From CAZWSX01 sp964636985 (GTDB lineage Bacteria; Planctomycetota; Planctomycetia; Pirellulales; Pirellulaceae): a stretch of 64,000 bases of DNA. The notes beneath the pieces were generated by a model that worked only from the letters and a program-made list of their open reading frames with translations, had not been told where the DNA came from and made no database searches. Positions 28,194-36,159 of the stretch are shown piece after piece; position 1 is the first letter of the stretch, and every line of letters starts with the position of its first letter. Location: assembly GCA_964636985.1 (NCBI GenBank), contig CAZWSX010000009.1, positions 62,001 to 126,000 on the forward strand, given 5' to 3'. A program made the position numbers and the translations under genes.

Positions 28194-29051
28194 ATGGGCA
28201 TTCGACAATACCGACCGACGTCTGCCGGCCGCCGCAATGCGAGCGTGAGCGACTTTGCCGAATTGACCAAGGGTTCCAAGCCGGTCAAGTCGCTGCTACG
28301 TGGCAAGAAGAAGAAGGGTGGCCGCAACAACCAAGGCGTGATCACCGTTCGTCACCGTGGTGGTGGTCACAAACAAAAATACCGACAAATCGATTTTGCC
28401 CGCGACAAGGATGGAGTGCCCGCCAAGGTGGTGGCCATTCAGTACGATCCCAATCGCAGCGCCCGCATCGCGTTGTTGCATTACGCCGACGGCGAAAAGC
28501 GTTACATCCTGGCCCCTGAAGGCCTGAAGGTTGGCATGACGGTCGAGAGCGGCGAAGACGTCGCTCCTAACGTCGGCAATACCTTGCCGATGCGGAAGAT
28601 GCCGCTGGGTATCACGATTCACGCCATCGAAATGTTGCCCGGCAAGGGCGCCGCCATGTGCCGCAGTGCTGGCAATGGCGCGACGTTGATGGCCCGCGAA
28701 GCCGACTGGGCTCAGGTGGCGCTGCCGAGCGGTGAAATCCGCCGCGTGCCCGGCATCTGCCGAGCAACCGTCGGTGCCGTTGGTAACGGCGACCACATGA
28801 ACGTGGTGATTGGTAAAGCAGGTCGTAACCGCTGGAAGGGGATTCGTCCTTACGTCCGCGGTACGGCGATGAACCCGATCGACCACCCGCACGGTGGTGG
28901 TGAAGGTCGTACGAAGGGTGGTCGCCACCCAGTGAGCCCCACGGCCAAGTTGGCCAAGGGTGGTTTCACTCGGCAGCGCCGCAAGGCCTCGAACTCGGCG
29001 ATTGTTCGTCGCCGTCGTTCGCGCCGTTACGGCCAATTGAAGTTGCGATAA
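28194..29051 (+). CDS. rplB: 50S ribosomal protein L2
   Basis: A 285-aa core protein needed for subunit joining and peptidyl transfer. Family signatures are present: GGRNNQGVITVRHRGGGHK near residue 40, RIALLHYADGEKRYILAPEG, and the C-terminal HPHGGGEGRTKGGRHPVSP with the conserved histidine. The tail differs slightly (TAKLAKGGFTRQRRKAS in place of the usual WGKPTKGYKTR). It is the expected neighbour between rplW and rpsS. Confidence 0.97.
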   Translation: MGIRQYRPTSAGRRNASVSDFAELTKGSKPVKSLLRGKKKKGGRNNQGVITVRHRGGGHKQKYRQIDFARDKDGVPAKVVAIQYDPNRSARIALLHYADGEKRYILAPEGLKVGMTVESGEDVAPNVGNTLPMRKMPLGITIHAIEMLPGKGAAMCRSAGNGATLMAREADWAQVALPSGEIRRVPGICRATVGAVGNGDHMNVVIGKAGRNRWKGIRPYVRGTAMNPIDHPHGGGEGRTKGGRHPVSPTAKLAKGGFTRQRRKASNSAIVRRRRSRRYGQLKLR

Positions 29052-29115
29052 GCCCGATTTTGAACAGCTGAATTTTGAATAGCATCGGTATTGAGTTGCT
29101 CGCGAAGGTGAACTG

Positions 29116-29403
29116 ATGAGTCGATCGTCCAAGAAAGGTCCTTTTGTCGACTTCAACGTCTACAAAAAGGTCAAGGCTGCTCAGACAACAGGTTCGGCCG
29201 AACCGATCAAGACCTGGTCGCGCTCGTGCACGATTGTGCCTGAGTTCGTGGGCGTTGCGTTCATGGTTCACGACGGACGCAAACACGTTCGCGTTTATGT
29301 CACCGAAGAAATGGTGGGTCACAAGTTGGGCGAGTTCGCTCCGACCCGGACCTTCCGCGGTCATGCCGGCAAGGCGCCGGCTAAGGGTGCCGCGGCGAAG
29401 TAG
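29116..29403 (+). CDS. rpsS: 30S ribosomal protein S19
   Basis: A 95-aa protein of the 30S head. It begins MSRSSKKGPFVDFNVYKKV, and carries IKTWSRSCTIVPEFVG and HDGRKHVRVYVTEEMVGHKL followed by GEFAPTRTFRGHAG. GAAGGTG precedes the ATG. It keeps the canonical position between rplB and rplV. Confidence 0.97.
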   Translation: MSRSSKKGPFVDFNVYKKVKAAQTTGSAEPIKTWSRSCTIVPEFVGVAFMVHDGRKHVRVYVTEEMVGHKLGEFAPTRTFRGHAGKAPAKGAAAK

Positions 29404-29468
29404 TCAAGGCAGTACGCGGCGAGTTGCAGCCGACGACTTAAGGCGAATTGCACACGAAGGTGTCAGTC

Positions 29469-29828
29469 ATGGAATTTCGATCCGTTCACAGACATGCCCG
29501 CATCAGCGCCCGCAAGGTGCGCGTGATCGCCGATATGATCCGCGGCAAGTTCGCGGACGAGGCGATCGAGATCTTGCGTTACCAACCGGAGCGCGGGGCG
29601 GCCATGATTATGAAGGTGCTGCAGAGCGCCATCGGCAACGCCCGCGACCCCGAGCAAAACAAGGGGCGCACAATTGCCTTGGAAGATTTGATCGTTTCGG
29701 AAGCGCGAGTCGATGGCGGCCCGATGTTCAAGCGGATCAAGCCGGTCTCTCGCGGGATGGCTTACATGATCCTCAAGCGGTCGTCGCACATCCATGTGGC
29801 TGTGAAGACGCTCGATGACGAAGGTTAA
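29469..29828 (+). CDS. rplV: 50S ribosomal protein L22
   Basis: A 119-aa exit-tunnel protein. ISARKVRVIADMIRGKFADE is the family opening, and SEARVDGGPMFKRIKPVSRG forms the tunnel hairpin targeted by macrolide-resistance mutations, with no obvious deletion. The ATG at 29469 (MEFRSVHRHAR) was preferred to an upstream in-frame start at 29448 because it sits about 9 nt after GAAGG. Confidence 0.96.
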   Translation: MEFRSVHRHARISARKVRVIADMIRGKFADEAIEILRYQPERGAAMIMKVLQSAIGNARDPEQNKGRTIALEDLIVSEARVDGGPMFKRIKPVSRGMAYMILKRSSHIHVAVKTLDDEG

Positions 29829-29906
29829 GAAGGCTTAAGTCGAAGTAGTTACGCGAAAAAGCGAACGAATTCAACCAATTCAAGTGCGAGATTAGGGTTT
29901 CGAGTT

Positions 29907-30620
29907 ATGGGCCAAAAGGTCAATCCTGTCGGATTTCGAACGGGCGTCACCCGCACGTGGAAGAGCCGCTGGTACGCATCGAAGCAAGACTTCTCGACGC
30001 TGCTGGTCGAGGACTTTCGCATTCGCAGTTTCGTAAAGAAGCACCCGTCGCGCGACCAGTATCGCAAGGCCGGGATCGACCGGATTGAGATCGAGCGGAC
30101 CCGCGACGAAGTGAAGGTAGTTTTGTTCGTGGCTCGGCCGGGTTTGATCATCGGCAAGAAGGGCCAGGACGTCGAAATCCTGCAAGAAGAGTTGCAAAAC
30201 CTGACCGGCCGCCGGATCAACCTGAAGATCGAAGAAATTGGCCGTCCTGAAATCATGGCTCAATTGGTTGCCGAAGAAATCGCCGACCAGTTGGCGCGAC
30301 GACAAAGCTTCCGCCGCACCATGAAGCGGGCGGTCGAACAAACAATGGATGGCGGCGCGAAGGGGATCAAGATCCAACTCGCAGGCCGCTTGGGTGGTGC
30401 CGAAATGGCACGTTGTGAAAAGATTGTGGTGGGCTCGCTTCCGCTGAGCACGCTGCGGGCAAAAATCGACTACGGTTTCACCGAAGCGTCGACTGCCCAA
30501 GGCAACATCGGCGTTCAAGTGTGGGTCAACCAAGGTATGTACGACGGGGAGAACAACGATGGCGTTGATGCCGAAGCGAGTCAAGCACCGAAAAAGCCAA
30601 AGAGGGCGTATAAGAGGTGA
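29907..30620 (+). CDS. rpsC: 30S ribosomal protein S3
   Basis: A 237-aa protein of the mRNA entry channel. It has MGQKVNPVGFRTGVTRTWKS at the N-terminus, the KH-domain GKKG loop (LIIGKKGQDVEI) and the C-terminal RLGGAEMARCEK block. The last 20 residues (EASQAPKKPKRAYKR) form a basic tail read in a frame that overlaps the start of rplP by 62 nt. The tail is plausible protein rather than frame run-on, because the stop lies well inside rplP. Confidence 0.96.
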   Translation: MGQKVNPVGFRTGVTRTWKSRWYASKQDFSTLLVEDFRIRSFVKKHPSRDQYRKAGIDRIEIERTRDEVKVVLFVARPGLIIGKKGQDVEILQEELQNLTGRRINLKIEEIGRPEIMAQLVAEEIADQLARRQSFRRTMKRAVEQTMDGGAKGIKIQLAGRLGGAEMARCEKIVVGSLPLSTLRAKIDYGFTEASTAQGNIGVQVWVNQGMYDGENNDGVDAEASQAPKKPKRAYKR

Positions 30621-30975
30621 GGCCACCCGCGGCAATCGCGTTGTTTTCGGCGATTTCGGCATCCAAGCGCTGCAAGGCGGCTGGATCAAGGCTCAAACGA
30701 TCGAGTCGTGCCGTATCGCTGCTATGCAATACGTCCGTGGTGAAGGCCGTTTGTACCGCCGAATTTTTCCGAACAAGTCGGTAAGTTCGCGTCCGCTCGA
30801 AACCCGGATGGGTAAGGGTAAAGGCGAGCCTACGTTCTGGTGTGCCGTGGTCAAACCGGGAACCATCCTGTTTGAGCTCGGCGGCATCACCGAAGAACAA
30901 GCCCGCATTTGCCTGGCTCGCGTGGCGCACAAGATGCCGATCCGCGTCCGGATGGTGCGGCGTCGCCCTGCTTAG
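30559..30975 (+). CDS. rplP: 50S ribosomal protein L16
   Basis: A 138-aa protein at the A-site side of the peptidyl transferase centre. MPKRVKHRKSQRGR, FGDFGIQALQGGWI, RMGKGKGEPTFWCAVVKPG and a final MPIRVRMVRRR are standard. The ATG at 30559 has GGGGAG about 7 nt upstream; the ATG at 30568 would give the exact textbook N-terminus. Either way the gene starts inside rpsC, in a different frame, so the two are probably translationally coupled. Confidence 0.96.
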   Translation: MALMPKRVKHRKSQRGRIRGEATRGNRVVFGDFGIQALQGGWIKAQTIESCRIAAMQYVRGEGRLYRRIFPNKSVSSRPLETRMGKGKGEPTFWCAVVKPGTILFELGGITEEQARICLARVAHKMPIRVRMVRRRPA

Positions 30976-31022
30976 TTTGATTTTGTTGGTTGGCTTTTGT
31001 TTGAGTTGAATTGGGTGCTCAG

Positions 31023-31238
31023 ATGGACATTGAAGAACTGCGACAAGTCAGCCTCGAACAACTCAACCTGACGCTCAAGGACACGGCCGAGAACCTGTTC
31101 CGTTTGAAGTTGCAATCGCAATCGGAACGGCTGAATGCTCCGTCGGAACTGAAGCGCAATCGCCGGCTGATCGCCCGGGTCAAAACGTTGATCCGCGAGC
31201 GCGAGCTGGCCACTGAAAACGCCGCTGAAAAGAAATAG
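31023..31238 (+). CDS. rpmC: 50S ribosomal protein L29
   Basis: A 71-aa two-helix protein at the tunnel exit, next to L23. MDIEELRQVSLEQLNLTLKD and LFRLKLQSQSERLNAPSELK match the family, with the usual RNRRLIARVKTLIRERE end. The ATG at 31023 was used; the open frame extends back to a TTG at 31011 with no ribosome-binding site. Confidence 0.93.
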   Translation: MDIEELRQVSLEQLNLTLKDTAENLFRLKLQSQSERLNAPSELKRNRRLIARVKTLIRERELATENAAEKK

Positions 31239-31295
31239 TTAGCACAAGAAGCAACCGGTGCTCGAAGTAACGCACCAAGTTGAGTGAGACTAAAG

Positions 31296-31595
31296 ATGCC
31301 AAAGCGATTGGAAGTTGGAGTCGTCATTAGCGACAAGATGGCCAAGACCCGCCGGGTGGAAATCCCCCGTCTGGTTCGCCATCCTGTGTACGGCAAGACG
31401 CTGCGCCGCCGGACGATTTGCTACGTGCACGACGAGAACAACGAATCGCATAAGGGCGACCGCGTTGAGATCGCCGAGTCGCCGCCATTGTCGAAGCTGA
31501 AGCGATGGACGCTGGTCCGCGTGGTGACGCGCAGCACCGAAGTCGCCGCCGCCGACACCGACGCCGCGGCGAAAGAAGCTCCTCCGACGACGTAG
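31296..31595 (+). CDS. rpsQ: 30S ribosomal protein S17
   Basis: A 99-aa OB-fold primary binder of 16S rRNA. GVVISDKMAKTRRVEIPRLV and DENNESHKGDRVEIAESPPL are family hallmarks. An Ala/Asp/Glu-rich tail of about 17 residues follows the last conserved strand (WTLVRVV). The ATG at 31296 was chosen over an in-frame GTG at 31284. Confidence 0.95.
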   Translation: MPKRLEVGVVISDKMAKTRRVEIPRLVRHPVYGKTLRRRTICYVHDENNESHKGDRVEIAESPPLSKLKRWTLVRVVTRSTEVAAADTDAAAKEAPPTT

Positions 31596-31645
31596 TGGTT
31601 GGTTCGCACCTACTTGAAGATTCGATTTGAAGAACGGCTCGTACC

Positions 31646-32011
31646 ATGATTCAACAAGAAACGCGACTCGCCGTAGCCGACAACACCGGCGCTCGCGAAG
31701 TGATGTGCATCAAGGTGTTGGGTGGATCAAAGCGCCGCACGGCCGGCCTGGGCGACGTGATCATTTGCAGCGTGAAGACGGTCATCGCCGGTGGCGAAGT
31801 GAAGAAGAAGGCTGTTGTTCGTTGCGTGGTCGTACGCACCAAGAGCCCGACTCGCCGTGCCGACGGCTCGTATGTTCGCTTCGACAGCAACGCGGTGGTG
31901 CTGATCGACAACGATAACAACCCTCGCGGTAGTCGCGTCTTCGGGGCCGTTGCCCGGGAGATTCGCGAAAAATTCCCGAAACTGGTTAGCTTGGCGGAAG
32001 AGGTGGTCTGA
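31646..32011 (+). CDS. rplN: 50S ribosomal protein L14
   Basis: A 121-aa intersubunit-bridge protein. MIQQETRLAVADNTGAREVM, VKKKAVVRCVVVRTK and DNNPRGSRVFGAVAREIREK are typical. Its stop overlaps the next start in the arrangement TGATG, so rplX is probably translated by reinitiation. Confidence 0.97.
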   Translation: MIQQETRLAVADNTGAREVMCIKVLGGSKRRTAGLGDVIICSVKTVIAGGEVKKKAVVRCVVVRTKSPTRRADGSYVRFDSNAVVLIDNDNNPRGSRVFGAVAREIREKFPKLVSLAEEVV

Positions 32012-32361
32012 TGTGGATTAAGGAAGGGGACACCGTCGAGGTAACCGTTGGTGACGATAACGGCGAACGGGGCCAGGTTCTGCAAATTGATCGCGCTGCC
32101 GGCAAGGTGGTGGTCAAAGGCGTGAACATGGTTTACAAGCACGTCCGCCGCAGCCAACGCAACCCGCAAGGCGGTCGTTTGCACAAAGAAATGCCGCTCC
32201 AGATGAGCAACGTCCAGGTGGTTTGTCCCTCGTGCGGCACGCCTTCGCGGATGGGTTCACGGATCGCGAAGGATGGCTCGAAGGAGCGCTGGTGCAAGAG
32301 CTGCAAGGCTTCGACCGGCATCATCGCGCCCCCAAAAGAGAAACTGAAGGCGTCGAAGTAG
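32011..32361 (+). CDS. rplX: 50S ribosomal protein L24
   Basis: A 116-aa assembly initiator with an N-terminal KOW motif (WIKEGDTVEVTVGDDNGERG). The C-terminal half carries two cysteine pairs, VCPSCGTP and WCKSCKA, a zinc-ribbon arrangement retained in some L24 lineages and lost in others. The ATG overlaps the rplN stop by one base. Confidence 0.95.
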   Translation: MWIKEGDTVEVTVGDDNGERGQVLQIDRAAGKVVVKGVNMVYKHVRRSQRNPQGGRLHKEMPLQMSNVQVVCPSCGTPSRMGSRIAKDGSKERWCKSCKASTGIIAPPKEKLKASK

Positions 32362-32436
32362 TTCGACTCACGGCGATAAACACTGGCCCATAAGCCAGAC
32401 GACTCCAATCACGCTTTTGCACTAGGTTCGTAGGCC

Positions 32437-33045
32437 ATGGCCGCCAAAAAGAAAGAAGCACCAGCGAAGACGCCAGCTCCAGCAGGCGGACCGCCTCGGT
32501 TGCAAGACAAGTACACCAAGGAAGTCGTTCCCGCGATGCAACAGTCGCTGGGTCGAAAGAACCTGCTGTCGCTCCCGCGATTGGAAAAGATCGTGGTGAA
32601 CATGGGCGTTGGCGCCGCGGTGCAAGAAAAGAAGTACCTGGAAGTCGCAGCCGACGCGCTCGGGCAAATCACCGGCCAGAAGCCGATGATCACCCGCGCT
32701 CGTAAGGCCATCGCGGCCTTCCGGCTTCGCGAAGGCCTGGCGATCGGCTGCAAGGTAACGCTCCGCGGCCGTCGGATGTACGAATTCATGGATCGCTTGA
32801 TCTCGTTGGCGTTGCCGCGGGTTCGCGACTTCCGCGGCGTCAGCCGCAAGGCATTTGACGGTTCGGGCAACTACAGCATGGGGCTCCAGGAACAGCTGGT
32901 ATTCCCCGAATTGAACCCAGACAAATTCACCCGTGTGCAAGGGATGAACATCACCTTTGTGGTGAACAACGCCAGCGACGACGAGTCGCGCGAGTTCCTC
33001 ACGCACATGGGCATTCCGTTCCAAACGGATGAGAAGAAGAAGTAA
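32437..33045 (+). CDS. rplE: 50S ribosomal protein L5
   Basis: A 202-aa protein that binds 5S rRNA and contacts the P-site tRNA. A short Lys/Ala/Pro-rich extension (about residues 1-22) precedes the conserved part: KIVVNMGVGAA, QKPMITRARKAIAAFRLREG, RVRDFRGVSRKAFDGSGNYS and INFVVNNA-type FVVNNASDDESREFLTHMG. The extension is about 20 residues longer than E. coli L5 and resembles the basic tails on L23 and L15. Confidence 0.95.
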   Translation: MAAKKKEAPAKTPAPAGGPPRLQDKYTKEVVPAMQQSLGRKNLLSLPRLEKIVVNMGVGAAVQEKKYLEVAADALGQITGQKPMITRARKAIAAFRLREGLAIGCKVTLRGRRMYEFMDRLISLALPRVRDFRGVSRKAFDGSGNYSMGLQEQLVFPELNPDKFTRVQGMNITFVVNNASDDESREFLTHMGIPFQTDEKKK

Positions 33046-33091
33046 CCCAGCGGTACACAGTCAAAAGCAGTTTTGAGCACAGGTAACGGTT

Positions 33092-33277
33092 GTGGCTAGT
33101 AAATCAAAAATTGCGGCGTCGAAGCGACCCCCGAAGTTTTCCACGCGGCTTCGTCGCCGTTGCAAGCTTTGCGGTCGCCCTCGGGCTGTTTATCGCAAGT
33201 TCGGCATCTGCCGCATTTGCTTCCGTAAACTCGCCGATCAGGGAGCGATCCCCGGCGTGCGGAAGGCGAGCTGGTAG
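33092..33277 (+). CDS. rpsN: 30S ribosomal protein S14, zinc-binding (type Z)
   Basis: A 61-aa protein of the short zinc-binding type. CKLCGRPRAVYRKFGICRIC contains the four zinc ligands, and FRKLADQGAIPGVRKASW is the standard C-terminus. The start is GTG (33092). It lies between rplE and rpsH as expected, and no zinc-free paralogue is seen in this window. Confidence 0.96.
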   Translation: MASKSKIAASKRPPKFSTRLRRRCKLCGRPRAVYRKFGICRICFRKLADQGAIPGVRKASW

Positions 33278-33412
33278 TAGGTGTTTGGCGCGGATGTGAG
33301 TAGGAACCAGCAGGACATTTGAAACAGTTCCTGGTTGTGGTTCCGGCAAGTCGACCCCATCGTTGGAAGGCGACTTGACTGCAAGGTTTGTGAAGTACTT
33401 TCAGAGGCGATC

Positions 33413-33814
33413 ATGCTGACTGATCCCATCGCGGACATGTTGACCCGAATTCGCAACGCGGTGCGCGTCGAGCGCCCCCACGTCGAGGTTCCATCCTCCA
33501 AAGTCAAGCGTGGCGTGGCCGATGTGCTCAAACGCGAAGGCTATATCTGGGATTGGGCCGAAGTCGCCGAGGATGGCAAGCCTTCGAAGCAATTACGCCT
33601 CGAACTGAAATACGGCCCCAACGGCGAACACGTTATCCAGCACGTCAAGCGCGTGAGCACGCCTGGCCGCCGCGTTTACTCGGCCGCCCGGGAACTTAAG
33701 CCGGTCCTCAATGGGATGGGCATCACCATCGTCAGCACGTCGACCGGCGTGATGAGCGACCGTGAAGCACGACAAAAGAACGTGGGCGGCGAAGTCCTGG
33801 CTGAGATTTATTAG
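33413..33814 (+). CDS. rpsH: 30S ribosomal protein S8
   Basis: A 133-aa protein of the 30S platform. MLTDPIADMLTRIRNAVRVE fixes the start at 33413, and the frame upstream to 33335 is noise. STPGRRVYSAARELKPVLNG and the closing GVMSDREARQKNVGGEVLAE are canonical. In E. coli S8 represses the spc operon by binding near rplE; no such site was identified here. Confidence 0.96.
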   Translation: MLTDPIADMLTRIRNAVRVERPHVEVPSSKVKRGVADVLKREGYIWDWAEVAEDGKPSKQLRLELKYGPNGEHVIQHVKRVSTPGRRVYSAARELKPVLNGMGITIVSTSTGVMSDREARQKNVGGEVLAEIY

Positions 33815-33872
33815 TAGGTTGATCAGGCCTCGCTCCTAAAGACACAAGTTCGAACAGTTACGAGTCCAAGCC

Positions 33873-34412
33873 ATGTCCCGAATCGGAAACAAACCTGTCG
33901 CGATTCCCAACGGCGTCAAAGTCGCGGTTGATGGCGGCATCGTGAAGATCGAAGGCCCCAAGGGCAAACTGGAATTCGCCCCACACCGCGATGTGGCAGT
34001 GAAGGTCGACGGCAAGACCGTTCTCGTTACGCGTTCGTCCGACGAGCGTGGACCGCGATCGCTGCACGGCCTGACCCGCGCCATCATCAACAACATGTGC
34101 GAAGGCGTGACCAAGGGATACGAAAAGAAGTTGGAAGTGCAGGGGGTCGGTTACGTCGTCTCGCTGCAAGGCAAGACGCTGGCCCTGCGGGTCGGCTTCG
34201 CCAACGAAGTCAAGAAGCAGATCCCCGCGGGCCTGACGGTGACCTGCCCGGACAACACACACGTTGTGGTCCAAGGTTGCGATAAGCAGCTCGTCGGGCA
34301 ATTCGCCGCCGAAGTCCGATCGGTTCGCAAGCCGGAGCCTTACAAAGGCAAGGGCGTGCGTTACCAAGGCGAACACGTTAAGACGAAGCCCGGCAAAGCC
34401 GCGAGCAAATAG
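33873..34412 (+). CDS. rplF: 50S ribosomal protein L6
   Basis: A 179-aa protein beside the sarcin-ricin loop, made of two related domains. MSRIGNKPVAIPNGVKV opens it, GVTKGYEKKLEVQGVGYVV lies mid-protein, and EVRSVRKPEPYKGKGVRYQG is the diagnostic C-terminal block. The length is standard. Confidence 0.97.
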   Translation: MSRIGNKPVAIPNGVKVAVDGGIVKIEGPKGKLEFAPHRDVAVKVDGKTVLVTRSSDERGPRSLHGLTRAIINNMCEGVTKGYEKKLEVQGVGYVVSLQGKTLALRVGFANEVKKQIPAGLTVTCPDNTHVVVQGCDKQLVGQFAAEVRSVRKPEPYKGKGVRYQGEHVKTKPGKAASK

Positions 34413-34496
34413 CCCGGTAAGGCTGCACGCAAGCAATGCGGCCTAACTGCCAACAATTAGATTCAAGAGCCATCAGTTTGGTCGAGGGTGTCGGTC

Positions 34497-34865
34497 GTGG
34501 ATAAGAAAAAAGTTAAAAACGCTCGGCGAATTCGGCGCAGCTATCGCGTCAGCAACGCGATTCGCGGTTCGGCGGATCGTCCCCGATTGGCCGTGTATCG
34601 CAGCCACAAGCACATCGCTTGCCAGGTGATCGACGATTCGACGGGCGCCACGCTCGCATCGGCCAGCACCCGTGACAAGGACCTGCGCAGCGACGTAAAA
34701 TACGGCGGCAACAAGGCGGCTGCCGAGGCGATTGGCAAGGCCGTGGCAGAACGAGCGATCAAAGCCGGCGTGAAGGCGGTCAAGTTCGACCGTAGTTTGT
34801 ACAAGTATCATGGTCGCGTGGCGGCCTTGGCCGAGGCTGCCCGCCAGTCGGGATTGAGCTTCTAA
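34497..34865 (+). CDS. rplR: 50S ribosomal protein L18
   Basis: A 122-aa 5S rRNA-binding protein. RPRLAVYRSHKHIACQVIDD, ASTRDKDLRSDVKYGGNKAA and FDRSLYKYHGRVAALAEAAR are typical. The GTG at 34497 (MDKKKVKNARR) was selected because GAGG is about 9 nt upstream; the GTG at 34488 has no space for a ribosome-binding site. Confidence 0.95.
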   Translation: MDKKKVKNARRIRRSYRVSNAIRGSADRPRLAVYRSHKHIACQVIDDSTGATLASASTRDKDLRSDVKYGGNKAAAEAIGKAVAERAIKAGVKAVKFDRSLYKYHGRVAALAEAARQSGLSF

Positions 34866-34910
34866 CTTTTCAGCTAGGCCCGCACACCGTCGGGCAGGAG
34901 TGATACGAAC

Positions 34911-35396
34911 GTGCCTCCTCAAGAGGGAAATCGCGAATTCATCGACCGCACCGTCAAGGTGAAGCGTTGCGCCGCCGTGGTGAAGGGTGGCCGCCGTTTC
35001 AGCTTCGCGGCGATGGTGGTCGTCGGCAACGGCAAGGGCAAGGTCGGCTGGGGTTACGGCAAGGCGAACGAAGTGCCTCCCAGCGTCGAAAAGGCCCAAA
35101 AGCAAGCCACTCGCAAAATGGTTGAAGTGCCGCTCATCAACGGCACCATCCCACATCGCGTGATGGCGACCTTCGGTCCTGCCAAGGTGCTGTTGATGCC
35201 TGCCGGTCCTGGTACGGGCGTAATCGCCGGTGCCGCTGTTCGCGCCGTTTGCGAAGCCGCCGGGATCACCAACATCCTCACCAAGAGTTACGGCACCAGC
35301 AATCCGATCACTGTTGTCAAAGCCGCGATCGAGGCTTTGTCTCACCTACGAACCCGAGACGACATTGAGCGTCTGCGAGGAGTCTCGCTGTCATGA
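34911..35396 (+). CDS. rpsE: 30S ribosomal protein S5
   Basis: A 161-aa protein of the mRNA entry site and decoding fidelity. KVKRCAAVVKGGRRFSFAAM, VVGNGKGKVGWGYGKANEVP and the second domain (PAKVLLMPAGPGTGVIAGAA, LTKSYGTSNPITVVKA) are all present. The start is GTG after AGGAG. The stop overlaps the rplO start as ATGA. rpmD (L30), which often sits between these genes, is missing. Confidence 0.96.
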   Translation: MPPQEGNREFIDRTVKVKRCAAVVKGGRRFSFAAMVVVGNGKGKVGWGYGKANEVPPSVEKAQKQATRKMVEVPLINGTIPHRVMATFGPAKVLLMPAGPGTGVIAGAAVRAVCEAAGITNILTKSYGTSNPITVVKAAIEALSHLRTRDDIERLRGVSLS

Positions 35397-35917
35397 CATT
35401 GGATCGTTACAACAAAGATATCGAGTCGCACGAAAAGCCGTGGCGTATCGGTCGCGGTTTGGGCTCGGGCAACGGCAAGACCGCGGGCAGCGGGCACAAA
35501 GGCCAGGCTTCGCGTTCGGGTTGGTCGCAACCTGCCGTGTTCCAAGGGGGCATGAGCCCCTTGGTGCGACGTATTCCCAAGCGTGGTTTTCACAACCCCT
35601 ACGGGGCCAATGTTGGCATCGTGAACGTGGGTGAACTCGAGGCCGTCTTCAAGAGCGGCGACGAAGTGAACGCGCAAACGCTCAAGACGACGAACCTCCT
35701 GAAAGGGATGTTCGATGAAATCAAGATCCTCGGCGACGGCGAGTTGACCAAGAAACTCACCGTCAACGCTCATCGCTTCAGTGCCACCGCCCGCGAAAAG
35801 ATCGAAAAGGCAGGGGGGAAGTGCGTGGTGATTCCGGCTCGGATGCTGGTTGAGGACAAGAAGAAGGCGGCCGCCGAAAAGAAAAAGGCCGCCGCTCCCA
35901 AAGCCAAGAAGAAGTAG
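35393..35917 (+). CDS. rplO: 50S ribosomal protein L15
   Basis: A 174-aa late-assembly protein. RIGRGLGSGNGKTAGSGHKG is the Gly-rich signature, followed by PLVRRIPKRGFHNPYGANV. A Lys/Ala-rich C-terminal tail (VEDKKKAAAEKKKAAAPKAK) extends beyond the usual end. The start overlaps rpsE by 4 nt (ATGA), implying translational coupling. Confidence 0.96.
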   Translation: MTLDRYNKDIESHEKPWRIGRGLGSGNGKTAGSGHKGQASRSGWSQPAVFQGGMSPLVRRIPKRGFHNPYGANVGIVNVGELEAVFKSGDEVNAQTLKTTNLLKGMFDEIKILGDGELTKKLTVNAHRFSATAREKIEKAGGKCVVIPARMLVEDKKKAAAEKKKAAAPKAKKK

Positions 35918-36112
35918 CCGCTCGACTACGGCTAACTATGCAGACGCGATTTGCTGGCAGCAATCCCAAGGGTTCTGCCAGCGACATGGCGTCGCAAGAT
36001 TCGACGAATAAAGCTTCCTCCCGCCCCGATTCGTCTCGTATCCGTATTCCCTTGGATGCTGTCTTGGGCGAAAATCAGAACTTAGTTATCTTAAGACCTG
36101 TTAATCCTTGCG

Positions 36113-36143
36113 GGCTCGGCGACGCCTGAGCCTGATCGTTTTT
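36113..36143 (+). terminator. Weak hairpin with T run between rplO and secY
   Basis: GGCTC-GGC, loop GAC and GCC-T-GAGCC (36113-36132, one bulge) are followed by TGATCGTTTTT. It may attenuate transcription into secY. The surrounding 242-nt spacer holds a 63-codon open frame that I do not consider a gene. Confidence 0.3.
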
Positions 36144-36159
36144 GGATGGATCGACTGAG

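Noticed and set aside
35938..36129. 63-codon open frame between rplO and secY
   Set aside because: Weak start, low-complexity Ser-rich product, and it runs into the hairpin before secY. It could be a leader peptide but nothing supports that.
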